A DNA stretch of 64,000 bases, taken from assembly GCF_025141935.1 (NCBI RefSeq), contig NZ_CP081120.1, positions 1,922,001-1,986,000 of the forward strand, read 5' to 3'. This document shows, in pieces, positions 48,401-56,577 of this stretch. This stretch comes from Sulfitobacter sp. S190 (GTDB lineage Bacteria; Pseudomonadota; Alphaproteobacteria; Rhodobacterales; Rhodobacteraceae). Within the stretch, counting starts at the first letter, position 1, and each line of letters opens with the position of its first letter. A program made the translations under genes and the position numbers. The notes below the pieces were generated by a model. The model was not told where the DNA came from. It ran no database searches and worked only from the letters and a program-made list of their open reading frames with translations.

Positions 48401-49383
48401 GCAATCACTCCTGCAGAGCCTCGCGTCAGGTCAGAAACCCGCCACGGAATTTCGTCCCCATCAATGTCGGGGTCCTCAACCTTGGGCCGCACCGTACAAT
48501 GGCCACAGCGCAAGTCATCACCGAACCACGATACAACAAGGGATGCCGCCTCCAGCGCGGGCAATTCCTCGCCCAAGGCTTCCAGCGATGCGGTGAAATC
48601 CGTGACACCGGCAGGCGAATTGATGTTTGCGCTCCAGCGGGCCCTGTCATCGCCTTTATAGGTGACCGGTGTGGTGGCCAGCGCGTATTCACCCGTACCC
48701 GGGATCATCGCGACCCCCTTCACCGCGTGCGGTAACGCATGTGACGCGTCAGGTGCGCCGACCTGCTCGGGGCGCATCACCTCGAAGGAAAACTGCGGCA
48801 CGCGGTTGCCGAATTGCCCCAGCGCCAGATCCTCGAACACCACATAGGCGGTCCCGCGGTACGCCGGTACCATACCGGCGCCCTCAATGGCCTCCATCAC
48901 GGGATCAGGATCCTGTGTCATGCTACCGGTATAGACCCGCATGTTCAGATCACGCGGCGACATCTCCTCGCCATCGGCCCATATCCGTCCCACGCTGGTA
49001 ATTTCGCCTTCGCACAGGGCGATCGCCATGTTCACGGCATAGCTGTATTCGGTCGTCTTCGGTTTGGGCGGACCGCCCTTGCCGCCCCCGCTTGTCGAGG
49101 ACGTCTCCGAAAAATCGGACGCCCAGATCACCTGTCCGCCCAACCGCAAACGACCGTAGAGTTGCGCAACCGGATCGCCCTCGCCCGCACTGGTCAATCT
49201 GAACCGGTCAACGCGGCCCGTCTCGATTGCCTGACTGCCCTGCCCGAGAATGCGCTGATCGACCACACGCCCCAACGTCGCGCCAACGGCACGGCCCAAG
49301 GCCACCGATGACAACCCCGCAACCGTACCACCGATTGACCCACCTACCGCGGCCCCCGCCGCCGAAAGAACTACCGTCGCCAT
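45451..49383 (-). CDS. GTA gp15, megatron baseplate protein with TIM-barrel-like domain
   Basis: 1310 residues from ATG 49383; the open frame extends upstream but that region is gp14. Start MATVVLSAAGAAVGGSIGGT is glycine/alanine-rich and hydrophobic. The middle contains a glycoside-hydrolase-like TIM barrel (FIGIDNYMPLSDWREGVDHL, KPVWFTEFGCAAVDKG) and the C-terminal half phage tail-like folds. In R. capsulatus GTA this trimeric protein closes the tail tip and opens to pierce the envelope. Its ATG overlaps the gp14 stop by one base. Confidence 0.95.
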   Translation of the reverse strand: MATVVLSAAGAAVGGSIGGTVAGLSSVALGRAVGATLGRVVDQRILGQGSQAIETGRVDRFRLTSAGEGDPVAQLYGRLRLGGQVIWASDFSETSSTSGGGKGGPPKPKTTEYSYAVNMAIALCEGEITSVGRIWADGEEMSPRDLNMRVYTGSMTQDPDPVMEAIEGAGMVPAYRGTAYVVFEDLALGQFGNRVPQFSFEVMRPEQVGAPDASHALPHAVKGVAMIPGTGEYALATTPVTYKGDDRARWSANINSPAGVTDFTASLEALGEELPALEAASLVVSWFGDDLRCGHCTVRPKVEDPDIDGDEIPWRVSDLTRGSAGVIARAEDDRPIYGGTPADQSVVEAIRAMNAAGKAVMFYPFILMDQTGQNTLPDPYSDAQSQAALPWRGRITLDRAPGREGSADQTAEAAADVQRFFGTASAQDFRIEGDRVRYTGPQEWSLSRFILHYAALCAAAGGVDAFCIGSEMRGLTQIRSSRETFPAVDAFRDLAAQVRSILGPDTRLSYAADWSEYFGFTPQDGSGDHFFHLDLLWADENIDFIGIDNYMPLSDWREGVDHLDAQSWDDIHALGYLQSNIEGGEGYDWYYPSEEEREAQIREPITDGAFDEPWIYRYKDIRNWWSNLHHNRVGGVRLNDPTQWQPSSKPVWFTEFGCAAVDKGTNEPNRFTDLRSSESSLPHFSDGARDDLIQMQYLRATIDYWSEPRNNPQSAEYDGTMIDMQRAFVWAWDTRPFPFFPNNRGLWSDGESYAKGHWLNGRTSARTLASVVNEICREAGVLAYDTSGLHGYVRGYAVTDVADARSALQPLMVRFGFDAVERDGVLTFLMRDGLRELPLDPERFVVSDEQDGVQVQTRDAEAALSGRIRLRFVQADGDYDVIAEEAVLPDEETHAVSASEFSMALTRREGRQVTERWLNEARIARDTVTFSLPLSGLSVRSGDVVELPGQGDEEPARYRVDRVEQGAYQKLEAVRIDPQVYDPAPLEDDLAATRAFVAPIPVEPFFLDIPLLRGDEVPHAPYIAATAQPWPGSVALYSSATDENYAVNTILPSRAIIGRTRTSMRAASPALIDRGAPLEVQLFSGTLETVSEAALLSGANLAAIGDGSSDNWEIFQFRKADLLAPQTYLLSERLRGQAGSDGLMPQAWPVGSTVVLFNGVPQQIELQRNLRRVSQFFRIGPALRSVDDPSYTHLQRAFDGNGLRPYVPVHLRARMRIDSGIDVSWVRRTRVDGDPWDGMEVPLGEETESYDLVISRNGQTVRQVTVSSPEYTYAAQDVAADGGAAGLEIAVAQVSAAYGAGPYRRIALTM

Positions 49384-49823
49384 CAGATGACCTCCTTGGG
49401 AAATTCGAAACACGCGACAACGCGCCGTCGCCACGGGGCGCTCAAGGCGCTCTCCACCACTCCATGACCGGAATAGGCATGAATGAAACTGGGGCGACCG
49501 CCCTTTTGCGAAAGAATGCCGAGATGCTTGGCCACAGCGCCCTGCCGCATCCGGAACAACACCACATCTCCGCAAACGCCTTCGGCCACGGGTTTGGAGC
49601 GCAAGTGGCGCAATGCGGCCGCCCAGAGACGTTCCTCGCCCTGCGGCTCCGACCAGTCCATCGAATAGGCGGGAACGGTCTCCGGTTCCGCACCGAACCG
49701 TTCACGCCAAATGCCGCGCACCAGACCCAGACAATCGGTTCCCGCCCCTTTGAGCGCAGCTTGATGGACATAAGGCGTCCCGATCCAGCTGCGGGCGGCC
49801 TGCACTATCTCGGCCCCGCTCAC
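49383..49823 (-). CDS. GTA gp14, NlpC/P60-type cell-wall peptidase
   Basis: 146 residues. WIGTPYVHQAALKGAGTDCL with catalytic C31, then AVAKHLGILSQKG with the histidine, the Cys-His order of NlpC/P60 enzymes. It is expected to open peptidoglycan during DNA delivery by the GTA tail. Four-base overlap with gp13, one-base overlap with gp15. Confidence 0.95.
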   Translation of the reverse strand: MSGAEIVQAARSWIGTPYVHQAALKGAGTDCLGLVRGIWRERFGAEPETVPAYSMDWSEPQGEERLWAAALRHLRSKPVAEGVCGDVVLFRMRQGAVAKHLGILSQKGGRPSFIHAYSGHGVVESALSAPWRRRVVACFEFPKEVI

Positions 49824-50710
49824 CGGCGCGATCCGCCAGTGTTGGCGCCGCTGCTGCGCGGCACCGCCACAGACCAGTCCTCACCGGGCAGATCGGGAAA
49901 TCCCTGAAAGTTGACGAAGTTGTTGAACTTCAGCCGACAGCTTTCCTGACGCTTGTCGCACCCTGCGACCAAACGCACCTGCGTGCCGGTCTCAACGGCC
50001 CCCTTCATCGGCTCCCAAAGCTCGATCACTCGGGTCTCGCCCTCGATCCTGTCTGCCTTGATCGTTTGCCAAAGTCCCGTCGCGGGACCGCTCAGCACCT
50101 CGAACCGGCCACGGGTGAACCAATCGGGGTCAAATCCCAACAGACCGGTCCACCGAAATGTCCGGCGCTTTTCGACCTGCGCGACATCAAGCGTGCGAAA
50201 ATACCCCTCGCGGCCCAAATTGAAGCGGCACGCGCCATCACCCAGAACCGCGGTGCAGGGCTTTTGGTACACACGGCCCAGCGGACGATTCAACGCTTCG
50301 GTCAACCCACGAAGCTCTGCACGAAACGCGCCATCGCTGCGTGTCAGCTCGCCAATCGTGCCACGAAAGCTCAGCCAATGTTGATCGGTATCGGCCCAAT
50401 TCACCACCCACGCACGCACTTCGGCACCGTCAAAGCGGCCCTGCTCGATCTCGTCCTCGCGCAACGACGCATCGCTCAACGCCCCCAGGGCTTCGGTATT
50501 GTCCACCGACAGCCCCGTCGACTGCGCAAGCGCCAACGCGCTCAAACCCGTGTCCGCCCGGAATTCGAGGCCGGCAAACCGCAACGGCCGATCGTGATCC
50601 GTGAACGCGAATTCCTTTCCGTCCCGACGTGTAATTGCCCACGCGTGGCAGACGGTCGTCAAACCTCCGGCCAAATGCGCGGCAAGCCCCTCGTTGAACA
50701 CCGCCGTCAT
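49820..50710 (-). CDS. GTA gp13, tail hub protein (DUF2163)
   Basis: 296 residues. CHAWAITRRDGKEFAFTDHD and LEFRADTGLSALALAQSTGL are the DUF2163 start. Four conserved cysteines sit in KPCTAVLGDGACRF and AGCDKRQESCRLKFNNF; from memory the R. capsulatus hub binds an iron-sulfur cluster, and these are the likely ligands. It lies at the tail tip between the distal tail protein and the megatron. Overlaps gp12 by ATGA. Confidence 0.93.
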   Translation of the reverse strand: MTAVFNEGLAAHLAGGLTTVCHAWAITRRDGKEFAFTDHDRPLRFAGLEFRADTGLSALALAQSTGLSVDNTEALGALSDASLREDEIEQGRFDGAEVRAWVVNWADTDQHWLSFRGTIGELTRSDGAFRAELRGLTEALNRPLGRVYQKPCTAVLGDGACRFNLGREGYFRTLDVAQVEKRRTFRWTGLLGFDPDWFTRGRFEVLSGPATGLWQTIKADRIEGETRVIELWEPMKGAVETGTQVRLVAGCDKRQESCRLKFNNFVNFQGFPDLPGEDWSVAVPRSSGANTGGSRR

Positions 50711-51339
50711 ACCCGCACCTCGATCACCGGAATATCCGGCACCTGGCCCGCCTGAAAACTGGCCACACTCGCCTGAATGCGGTCACTGTCAAACCGGACC
50801 GGCACGTCGAACTCATAGCCCGCATAGACCCGCGTATCGGGGTCTGGTGCGTGATTGAACCGGATCAGGCCACGGGTCGTATCCACCTCGAAATCAACGC
50901 TTTCGGACAGCTGATCCTGCTCGACCGAAATGACGACACTGCCAGCAACGGGCTTCTCGATCGGGCGCGCGTAAGAATGCACGCCGGAACGATAGGTCTT
51001 GATCAGCTGGAATTCGGTCGTAACGCCGTCACCCGTGGCAATCTGCTGGTCTTCGGATGTCACCTCGCGCGAGGGGCGTGCCGATTTGTAATCCGCCCAG
51101 TCCTTCCAGCGAAAGCCATACATCTGCCCGTAGCGGGCCTCGTAAAACCCGATGACGTTCTCCAGATCATCCAAGGACCGCAGCCCCAGCCCCGCGTCAT
51201 AGACGCGCCGCGAATGGGCCCAGGGTGTGTTGCGCTCCTCGTAGCCGTTGCTGAGCGGCACCACGTCGACGCGCCGCTGTGGACCACCCAATGCGCCGAA
51301 ACTCAGGTTTGGCGGAAATAGAACTTCGTGAAACTGCAT
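50707..51339 (-). CDS. GTA gp12, distal tail protein (DUF2460)
   Basis: 210 residues. MQFHEVLFPPNLSFGALGGP, NTPWAHSRRVYDAGLGLRSL, FYEARYGQMYGFRWKDWADY and GLIRFNHAPDPDTRVYAGYE are DUF2460 hallmarks. It links the tail tube to the baseplate. Eighteen bases separate it from gp11 upstream, one of the few small gaps in the tail block. Confidence 0.94.
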   Translation of the reverse strand: MQFHEVLFPPNLSFGALGGPQRRVDVVPLSNGYEERNTPWAHSRRVYDAGLGLRSLDDLENVIGFYEARYGQMYGFRWKDWADYKSARPSREVTSEDQQIATGDGVTTEFQLIKTYRSGVHSYARPIEKPVAGSVVISVEQDQLSESVDFEVDTTRGLIRFNHAPDPDTRVYAGYEFDVPVRFDSDRIQASVASFQAGQVPDIPVIEVRV

Positions 51340-51357
51340 TGCGTGCCCCTTCTTGAA

Positions 51358-52020
51358 TTAACGGTTGCGCTGACCCGAGCTGAGCGCGCGGCTCATCTGG
51401 GCTGCGATCTGTGCGCGGCTGCGTTGAAAGCCTTGCACATCCGGTGTCGAAATGTTCATGGTGACCGAAACGTTCTGACCACCTCCGCCGCCGGCGCGGA
51501 CGCCCAACTTTCCGTCGGGCCCGCGGGAAAGCGGCATGATGGCTTCGGGTCCGGCTTCGCCCATTACGCCCAGGCCTCCGCGCATGCCAAAGTGGGTGGC
51601 CTGACTGATCACGCCTCCGTCGGCAAAGGGCATGACCTTGCCCTGGCTGAACGGCGCACCGTTGGCAAAGGGCAATACCCCCTGCACAAGCCCGCCAACC
51701 CCTTGGGTGATAAGACCGCCAAAATGGTCGGTCACGGGTTTCACGGCGGCATTATAGGCCGTACGGGACAGCGATTGCGCAACGGTCGTCAGCGCATCGG
51801 ACAGCTTCACACCGTCCAGAACGACCCCGTCGAACGCTTTGCGCAGACCTCGGCTCAACCCTTTCTCGAAGGTCGCCATATCCTGCCCCGTCGCAGCAAG
51901 CGACGCGCGCATCCGGCGCAATTCGCTGTCAAATCCGGCAACCAGCGGCCCGGTCTGGGCCAATGTCTGGTTCAGCGTGCCCGCTTCATCGTTCAGACCA
52001 TCGAAATTCTCGTCCGTCAT
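51358..52020 (-). CDS. GTA gp11, tape measure protein
   Basis: 220 residues, very short for a tape measure, in line with the short GTA tail. The N-terminal half is helical (MATFEKGLSRGLRKAFDGVV, TTVAQSLSRTAYNAAVKPVT). The C-terminal half is the conserved GTA/lambda-type end FADGGVISQATHFGMRGGLG, GEAGPEAIMPLSRGPDGKLG. It sets tail length and fills the tube lumen. Overlaps gp10.1 by ATGA. Confidence 0.92.
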   Translation of the reverse strand: MTDENFDGLNDEAGTLNQTLAQTGPLVAGFDSELRRMRASLAATGQDMATFEKGLSRGLRKAFDGVVLDGVKLSDALTTVAQSLSRTAYNAAVKPVTDHFGGLITQGVGGLVQGVLPFANGAPFSQGKVMPFADGGVISQATHFGMRGGLGVMGEAGPEAIMPLSRGPDGKLGVRAGGGGGQNVSVTMNISTPDVQGFQRSRAQIAAQMSRALSSGQRNR

Positions 52021-52220
52021 TCTTGCGATCCTTTCACTTGATCGGGATAGGCCGCCATAAGGGCCGCCAGCCCGTCGCTCAGCAGTGGCCGCGATCCGCC
52101 CGCGTCACCCAGCATCATTTGCAACTCTGCAGGGGTCAGCGCCCAGAACGCGTCCGGGCTCAGCCCCACCCCCTGCAACCCGGCCCGCAACAATGCGGGC
52201 CAATCAAAGCCGCCACTCAT
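52017..52220 (-). CDS. GTA gp10.1, small tail-assembly protein
   Basis: 67 residues. FDWPALLRAGLQGVGLSPDA, FWALTPAELQMMLGDAGG and DGLAALMAAYPDQV match the short phage protein family that follows gp10 in GTA clusters. With gp10 it is the probable counterpart of the phage G/GT tail chaperones, here as two coupled ORFs (ATGA) and not a frameshift product. Confidence 0.85.
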   Translation of the reverse strand: MSGGFDWPALLRAGLQGVGLSPDAFWALTPAELQMMLGDAGGSRPLLSDGLAALMAAYPDQVKGSQE

Positions 52221-52531
52221 GTGTCGAGCGCGAAGGCCCGCGCCAGTAGCTCTGCCGCGGCCCGCGCCGCAGCAACAGGCCCGCCTTCAATGTCCGCCTG
52301 CGCCAGCGCAGTTTGGGTCACTTGCGCGCCGCCTCCCCGTAGACCCGCGCCCAACAAGGCCAAAACGTCACGGCTGGTAAATTGGCCGCTCTCGAACCGC
52401 TCCACCAAAGACACCAGTGACGGCTCGGCAAGCGCCTCCTCAAGCTCGGCCAACGCGCCCAAGGTCAGCTTCATGCACTGGCGTTCACCGTCGATCACCA
52501 GTGCGACCTCGCCCCTCCAAGGATTGGTCAT
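52217..52531 (-). CDS. GTA gp10, tail-assembly chaperone-like protein
   Basis: 104 residues. MTNPWRGEVALVIDGERQCM, KLTLGALAELEEALAEPSLV and VLALLGAGLRGGGAQVT are features of the GTA gp10 family, placed between the tail tube and tape measure genes as tail chaperones are. Four-base overlaps on both sides. Confidence 0.88.
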   Translation of the reverse strand: MTNPWRGEVALVIDGERQCMKLTLGALAELEEALAEPSLVSLVERFESGQFTSRDVLALLGAGLRGGGAQVTQTALAQADIEGGPVAAARAAAELLARAFALDT

Positions 52532-52962
52532 GGCGCAACCACATCCTCGACGTCAGGCACGAAGTTCAGCTGGCCCGCCGACTGAAGGCTCAGCTCATAG
52601 GTGGCCTCCCCGTTCAGCTGGCCGGAATACTCCAGCGATGACACCTGGAAAGGCCCTTCGACGATGCCGAAATCCGGGATCACGATCTGGAAATTCGGGG
52701 TCAGCCCGTCGAAAAACAGCTGGCGTGCCCGCTCGTCGGTGCTTTCGTCGCGAAACACACCCGACCCGCTGATCGCAGCAGAGCGTACGCCGGCCCCGCC
52801 CAGCAATTCGCGCCAGCCACCGGCACTGTCGAGCGATGTCACCTCGACGGCCTCCGCGTTAAAGCTGACCCGCGTGGCACGCAGGCCCGCGATGGTTTCA
52901 AAATTGCCGTCTGTCGTCATGTCGACCTTGATCAAAAGGTCCTTGCCTGCTTGAACAGCCAT
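52528..52962 (-). CDS. GTA gp9, major tail (tube) protein, TP901-1 family
   Basis: 144 residues. MAVQAGKDLLIKVDMTTDGN, RATRVSFNAEAVEVTSLDSA, GWRELLGGAGVRSAAISGSG and FEVSSLEYSGQLNGEATYELSL-like blocks are those of phage major tail protein of the TP901-1 type. It forms the tail tube. A GCGTACGC sequence (52793-52800) lies inside the gene. Forty bases separate it from gp8. Confidence 0.93.
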   Translation of the reverse strand: MAVQAGKDLLIKVDMTTDGNFETIAGLRATRVSFNAEAVEVTSLDSAGGWRELLGGAGVRSAAISGSGVFRDESTDERARQLFFDGLTPNFQIVIPDFGIVEGPFQVSSLEYSGQLNGEATYELSLQSAGQLNFVPDVEDVVAP

Positions 52963-53002
52963 CTCGTCTTCTCCTCGTGAAATGCCTTTGGGCGGTTAAG
53001 TT

Positions 53003-53413
53003 TCAGTCGTCCTGGAGCCGCGCCACAAAGCGCAGATCAATCTGGCGGGTCTGGGCGCCGTCGCGGCGCTGCGCGGTCGCCCGCTCGAAATTGAGAAACA
53101 CCAGCGTGCCGCGATCCAGCGTCAGATCCGCTCCGTGCAACGCGTCGCACACCGCACCGGCTGCCTGCTTGGCCGTGGCGAAACCGGGGGCTGCGGTGAT
53201 GATCGACACGGCAAAACGGTGGCGCGCACCGGCGCCCGTGCCGTCGGATGCATCCGTGACCTGCTCATCGCCCAAGCGGATGTAGATATCGGGCAGTGTC
53301 CCCGCCGGAACCGCGTCATAAATCGCGCCGCCGACCAAGGCATCCAATGCCGTATCACTGCTCAGCGCGGCGAAAACGGCCGCCTGCAAAGCCCCTGAAA
53401 GCGCATAGCTCAT
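53003..53413 (-). CDS. GTA gp8, tail terminator (DUF3168)
   Basis: 136 residues from ATG 53413 (MSYALSGALQAAVFAALSSD), coupled to gp7 by ATGA; the frame extends upstream without a better start. ALVGGAIYDAVPAGTLPDIY, IRLGDEQVTDASD and RRDGAQTRQIDLRFVARL fit DUF3168. It caps the tail tube at the neck. Confidence 0.92.
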   Translation of the reverse strand: MSYALSGALQAAVFAALSSDTALDALVGGAIYDAVPAGTLPDIYIRLGDEQVTDASDGTGAGARHRFAVSIITAAPGFATAKQAAGAVCDALHGADLTLDRGTLVFLNFERATAQRRDGAQTRQIDLRFVARLQDD

Positions 53414-53748
53414 ACCACCGTCTCCTCTTCGGCGCTGCACAGCAGATACCGCCCTTCGGGATCGCGCTCGGCGACGGCGGCGATGGTGTAGATCCGGTCG
53501 CCCTCGCGGAACCGCTGTTGGGGCATCGGACGGGCCGGATCGCCAACCGGGGCGCCGCGCACCGTTATCCGCAGACCACTGCGGCTGACCGGTGCACCGG
53601 CCTGCGCCGTCTCGCGCCCCGCGCGGGCCACGACCTCGGCCCACATGGTCCCCAGCGGCACCCAGCCCTGCACATAGCCCCCCGCCCCGTCGCTCAGCTG
53701 ATCGGGATGCTCCAGCACCAGCCGCCTGTTCAACCGTGGCGCGCTCAT
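53410..53748 (-). CDS. GTA gp7, head completion/stopper protein
   Basis: 112 residues from ATG 53748. MSAPRLNRRLVLEHPDQLSD, GGYVQGWVPLGTMWAEVVAR and RFREGDRIYTIAAVAERDP are those of SPP1 gp16-type head-tail joining proteins. It closes the filled head and accepts the tail. Overlaps gp6 and gp8 by four bases. Confidence 0.91.
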   Translation of the reverse strand: MSAPRLNRRLVLEHPDQLSDGAGGYVQGWVPLGTMWAEVVARAGRETAQAGAPVSRSGLRITVRGAPVGDPARPMPQQRFREGDRIYTIAAVAERDPEGRYLLCSAEEETVV

Positions 53749-54335
53749 GGCTTGGCCCCCAGACGCATCATCCGGAACCGCTCGATCAGGCTGGTCACAC
53801 CGAAGGGCATGCACCCGTCGGACAGCGCAGTATCGTGGCGGTATTCATAGAAATGCGCGGCCAGCATCAGAACGGCCTGCTGCAGATCACCCGGCAGCCC
53901 GGCCCAGTCGCTGGCGAACCCAGCCACCAGTTGCACGCGCAGCTCACCGCCCTTTTCGGGACCCGGCAACGCGGTGCCTGTGGGCCGGATGCGCGGGCTG
54001 TGGCCATCACGCTCCAACCAGTACACCGCCGGATCGACAACCGTGGCCATACCCGTCCGGCTGATCAGCGCCAACTGGGCAATCTCGCCCACCGGTGCGA
54101 CGGGAATGGACTGGGCCGTCGCATCCGACCACCCGGCCAGCGTCCAGCGGAAAGTACGCCGCATCAGCGCCTTGCCGGTACGGGCCTCGATGGCCGCCAT
54201 TGCAGCCCGCAAGAAGCCGCGCAGCACTTCGTGTTGCACATCCTGCGTGCCAAAACCGCTGCCCATGCGCATATGCGCCTTGAACGCTTCAACCGGCAGG
54301 GCCGCGTCCGGTACGCTTGTTTCTTCGATCAACAT
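53745..54335 (-). CDS. GTA gp6, head-tail adaptor
   Basis: 196 residues from ATG 54335 with GAAAGAGG upstream. MLIEETSVPDAALPVEAFKA, HMRMGSG, FLRAAMAAIEARTGKALM and LKAAVLMLAAHFYEYRHDT-like segments are those of phage gp6-like connectors. It docks on the portal. It opens the third GTA gene block, after a 186-base non-coding gap that holds a hairpin and GCGTACGC. Confidence 0.92.
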   Translation of the reverse strand: MLIEETSVPDAALPVEAFKAHMRMGSGFGTQDVQHEVLRGFLRAAMAAIEARTGKALMRRTFRWTLAGWSDATAQSIPVAPVGEIAQLALISRTGMATVVDPAVYWLERDGHSPRIRPTGTALPGPEKGGELRVQLVAGFASDWAGLPGDLQQAVLMLAAHFYEYRHDTALSDGCMPFGVTSLIERFRMMRLGAKP

Positions 54336-54459
54336 GCCAAAGCCTCTTTCCTGTCCCCTCGAATTCTCACCACCCCGGCCCCCGGTGCCGGACGCACACC
54401 CGTCATCGCATCGCTCGGTTGGAGGGGAGCAGCTGGACAATGCGATAACGGTATTGCTT

Positions 54460-54471
54460 GGGCGTACGCCC
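54460..54471. promoter_or_regulatory. GCGTACGC palindrome (extended GGGCGTACGCCC) in the gp5-gp6 gap
   Basis: Perfect 12-bp palindrome containing GCGTACGC, 8 bases downstream of the gp5-end hairpin. The same 8-mer occurs in the other two non-coding gaps of the GTA cluster. Confidence 0.5.
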
Positions 54472-54478
54472 GGGCCAT

Positions 54479-54505
54479 GGGGCGAAGATCCATCGCCTTC
54501 GCCCC
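54479..54505 (-). other. Hairpin after the capsid gene (gp5)
   Basis: 9-bp stem GGGGCGAAG/CTTCGCCCC with a 9-base loop, 17 bases after the gp5 stop. No T-tract follows. It could shield the capsid mRNA 3' end or weaken readthrough into gp6. Confidence 0.65.
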
Positions 54506-54521
54506 ACCTTCGACGCCGCGC

Positions 54522-55697
54522 TTAAGCGGTGCCGAATTTCAGCAGTTTGATGGCCGCAAAGTCGCTCACATCGCCGCCCACGCGCTTGGTGGCATAGAAC
54601 AGGACATGAGGTTTGGCGCTGAAAGGATCGCGCAGGATGCGCAGATCGGGGCGCTCGGCGATCGTGTAACCCGCCGCAAAGTCACCAAAGGCGATCGACA
54701 GCGAATCCGCCGCCGGATCGGGCATGTCCTCGGCGATCAGCACAGGATACCCCATCAAACGGGCAGGCTCGCCCGCGGCCAGACCGTCGGACCACAGGAA
54801 ACGACCATCCGCATCCTTGAGCTTGCGCACCTGACCGGCCGTTTTCGAGTTCATCACGAAGGAGCCGTTGGCGCGGTACTGCGCACCCAGCGCATAGACC
54901 ACATCCACAATCGCCTCACCCGTGACCTCTCCCGCAACATCGGTCGGCACATAGCCCAGATTGCCCCAGGCCCACACGTCATTGTCGACCGTGGCATGGG
55001 TCAGGAAACCCTTGGGCTTGTCGATGCCATCACCGGCGACAAAGGCGTTGGCCTCTGCGCGGGCGAACTTGTCAGCGATGCGGCCCGCAAGCCATGCCTC
55101 GATGTCGAACGCCGCATCGTCCAGCAAACGCTGCGACGCTTTGGGAAGGGCGCTCAGCTCGTGCAGCGGTACGGTGATACGGTCGATCTGGGGCGTGTCG
55201 CTCTCGGCGACGGAGCCCGTCTCGCTCGCCCAACCGGCACCGACGTCGGTGTGATCGACCAGCACGTCGTACGATGTGGCCTCCACGTTGACGACAGTGG
55301 CAATCGCACGGATGGATGCCGTGGTGCTCAGCACCGACTGCACCGTCTGCGACGTCTGCGGATCGACAAGGTAGCCACCGTCGGAATTGACGGCCGTGGA
55401 CATTGCCTTGCCCTCCAGCTCAAGGCCGCGCAGGCCGTCGTCGTCGCCGGTACGCACATAGGCGTTAAAGGCTTTCTGATGCGGCGCACCCGCATCAACA
55501 GCACCACCCAAAGGGGGACGTGCAGCAGTCATTGTCTTGCGATCCAGCATGGTCATACGCTCTTCCGTTTGTTGAAGTTTGGTCTCAATGTCGGCCTGAA
55601 AGCCCTTGAAGTCGTGGACAAATCCCGTCACGGCACGTCGCACGTCCTCTGCTGGGGACACCTGAGCGTTCCCAGTCTTCTGTTCGGTCCTGCTCAT
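54522..55697 (-). CDS. GTA gp5, major capsid protein (HK97 fold)
   Basis: 391 residues from the ATG of MSRTEQKTG, with AAAGGGGA at good distance; an ATG two codons earlier is too close to it. An N-terminal coiled-coil delta domain (about residues 15-60) is followed by the HK97 core: GGYLVDPQTSQTVQSVLSTT, PKASQRLLDDAAFDIEAWLA, GDGIDKPKGFLTHATVDND, LMGYPVLIAEDMPDPAADSL. The delta domain should be removed by gp4. Four-base overlap with gp4. Confidence 0.97.
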   Translation of the reverse strand: MSRTEQKTGNAQVSPAEDVRRAVTGFVHDFKGFQADIETKLQQTEERMTMLDRKTMTAARPPLGGAVDAGAPHQKAFNAYVRTGDDDGLRGLELEGKAMSTAVNSDGGYLVDPQTSQTVQSVLSTTASIRAIATVVNVEATSYDVLVDHTDVGAGWASETGSVAESDTPQIDRITVPLHELSALPKASQRLLDDAAFDIEAWLAGRIADKFARAEANAFVAGDGIDKPKGFLTHATVDNDVWAWGNLGYVPTDVAGEVTGEAIVDVVYALGAQYRANGSFVMNSKTAGQVRKLKDADGRFLWSDGLAAGEPARLMGYPVLIAEDMPDPAADSLSIAFGDFAAGYTIAERPDLRILRDPFSAKPHVLFYATKRVGGDVSDFAAIKLLKFGTA

Positions 55698-56323
55698 GGG
55701 CATTCCCCTTTGCTTGGTGGTTGCAGCGGCATGTTGAGATCGGCCCGCGCCGCCTCGAACGTCGCCGCCATGTCGCGCAGGATGCAGTCCAGCCCGACAA
55801 AACTGTCGGCCTTGGCCCCCACCCGCGCACTGGGCAACATCGGGAAGGTCACCAGCGACACCTCCCAAAGCTCCAGTTCCTGCAAGAGCCGCTGGCCCTT
55901 GGTATTCTTGCTGGCCCGCACGGTGCGGTACCCGATCGACAACCCGTCGATGGCCCCCGCATTGATGAGGGCAATCGCCTCACGGCCCTTTTCGACCGAT
56001 GCCAGGATACGGCCCTTCACAAACAGACCGCGCGCATCCTCGCGCACTTCATCCCAGACGCCGATGGGCTGCGCGGCATCATGCTGCCATAGCATCTTCA
56101 CGCCACGGTCGGCCTCCCGCAGGGCCTTCAGGCTCGCCGCATAAGCCCCCGCTTCGACCACATCATTGCCTTGATCGGGATCGCCGAAAAAGCTGGCGTA
56201 GCCACTGATCTCGACACCCTCGTCAACCTGCGCCACCGCATCGAGCGCCATAAACTTGCGCTCCAGTCCGGGCAAACCTCCTCCGGTCTCCGGGCCCAGC
56301 CCGAAGCTCATACTCGTCTGCAT
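55694..56323 (-). CDS. GTA gp4, HK97-type prohead protease
   Basis: 209 residues. EISGYASFFGDPDQGNDVVE, LWQHDAAQPIGVWDEVREDA with the catalytic histidine, GAIDGLSIGYRTVRAS with the catalytic serine and LLQELELWEVSLVTFPMLPS are family blocks. It cleaves the capsid delta domain during head maturation. Confidence 0.96.
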   Translation of the reverse strand: MQTSMSFGLGPETGGGLPGLERKFMALDAVAQVDEGVEISGYASFFGDPDQGNDVVEAGAYAASLKALREADRGVKMLWQHDAAQPIGVWDEVREDARGLFVKGRILASVEKGREAIALINAGAIDGLSIGYRTVRASKNTKGQRLLQELELWEVSLVTFPMLPSARVGAKADSFVGLDCILRDMAATFEAARADLNMPLQPPSKGECP

Positions 56324-56346
56324 GTCGCTAACTCCTTATTCGCGTC

Positions 56347-56577
56347 TCAGCCCGCTACCGGGGCCACCACCAGAAATGACTGCACAGCCTGCGCCAGGAT
56401 CACGGCGACGACCCCGTACACCGTCAGCCAAAGCCGTTTTTCCAACCGCTCCATCATCTGCTCGATCCGGTCGAGCCTGCGTTCAAGGTTGGCGAAATGG
56501 ATGCCTGTGACCTGTTCATGGGCCTGCAGCCGCATTCCCGGTGCGCATTGAAACCGCTCCACCGGCAAATCACTCAT
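56347..56577 (-). CDS. GTA gp3.5, small head-formation protein with membrane-type helix
   Basis: 76 residues. FANLERRLDRIEQMMERLEK is a coiled coil and LWLTVYGVVAVILAQAVQSF a hydrophobic helix. This short gene is always between portal and protease in GTA clusters and is required for particle formation in R. capsulatus; its biochemical role is unclear. Its start overlaps the gp3 stop by 8 bases. Confidence 0.85.
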   Translation of the reverse strand: MSDLPVERFQCAPGMRLQAHEQVTGIHFANLERRLDRIEQMMERLEKRLWLTVYGVVAVILAQAVQSFLVVAPVAG

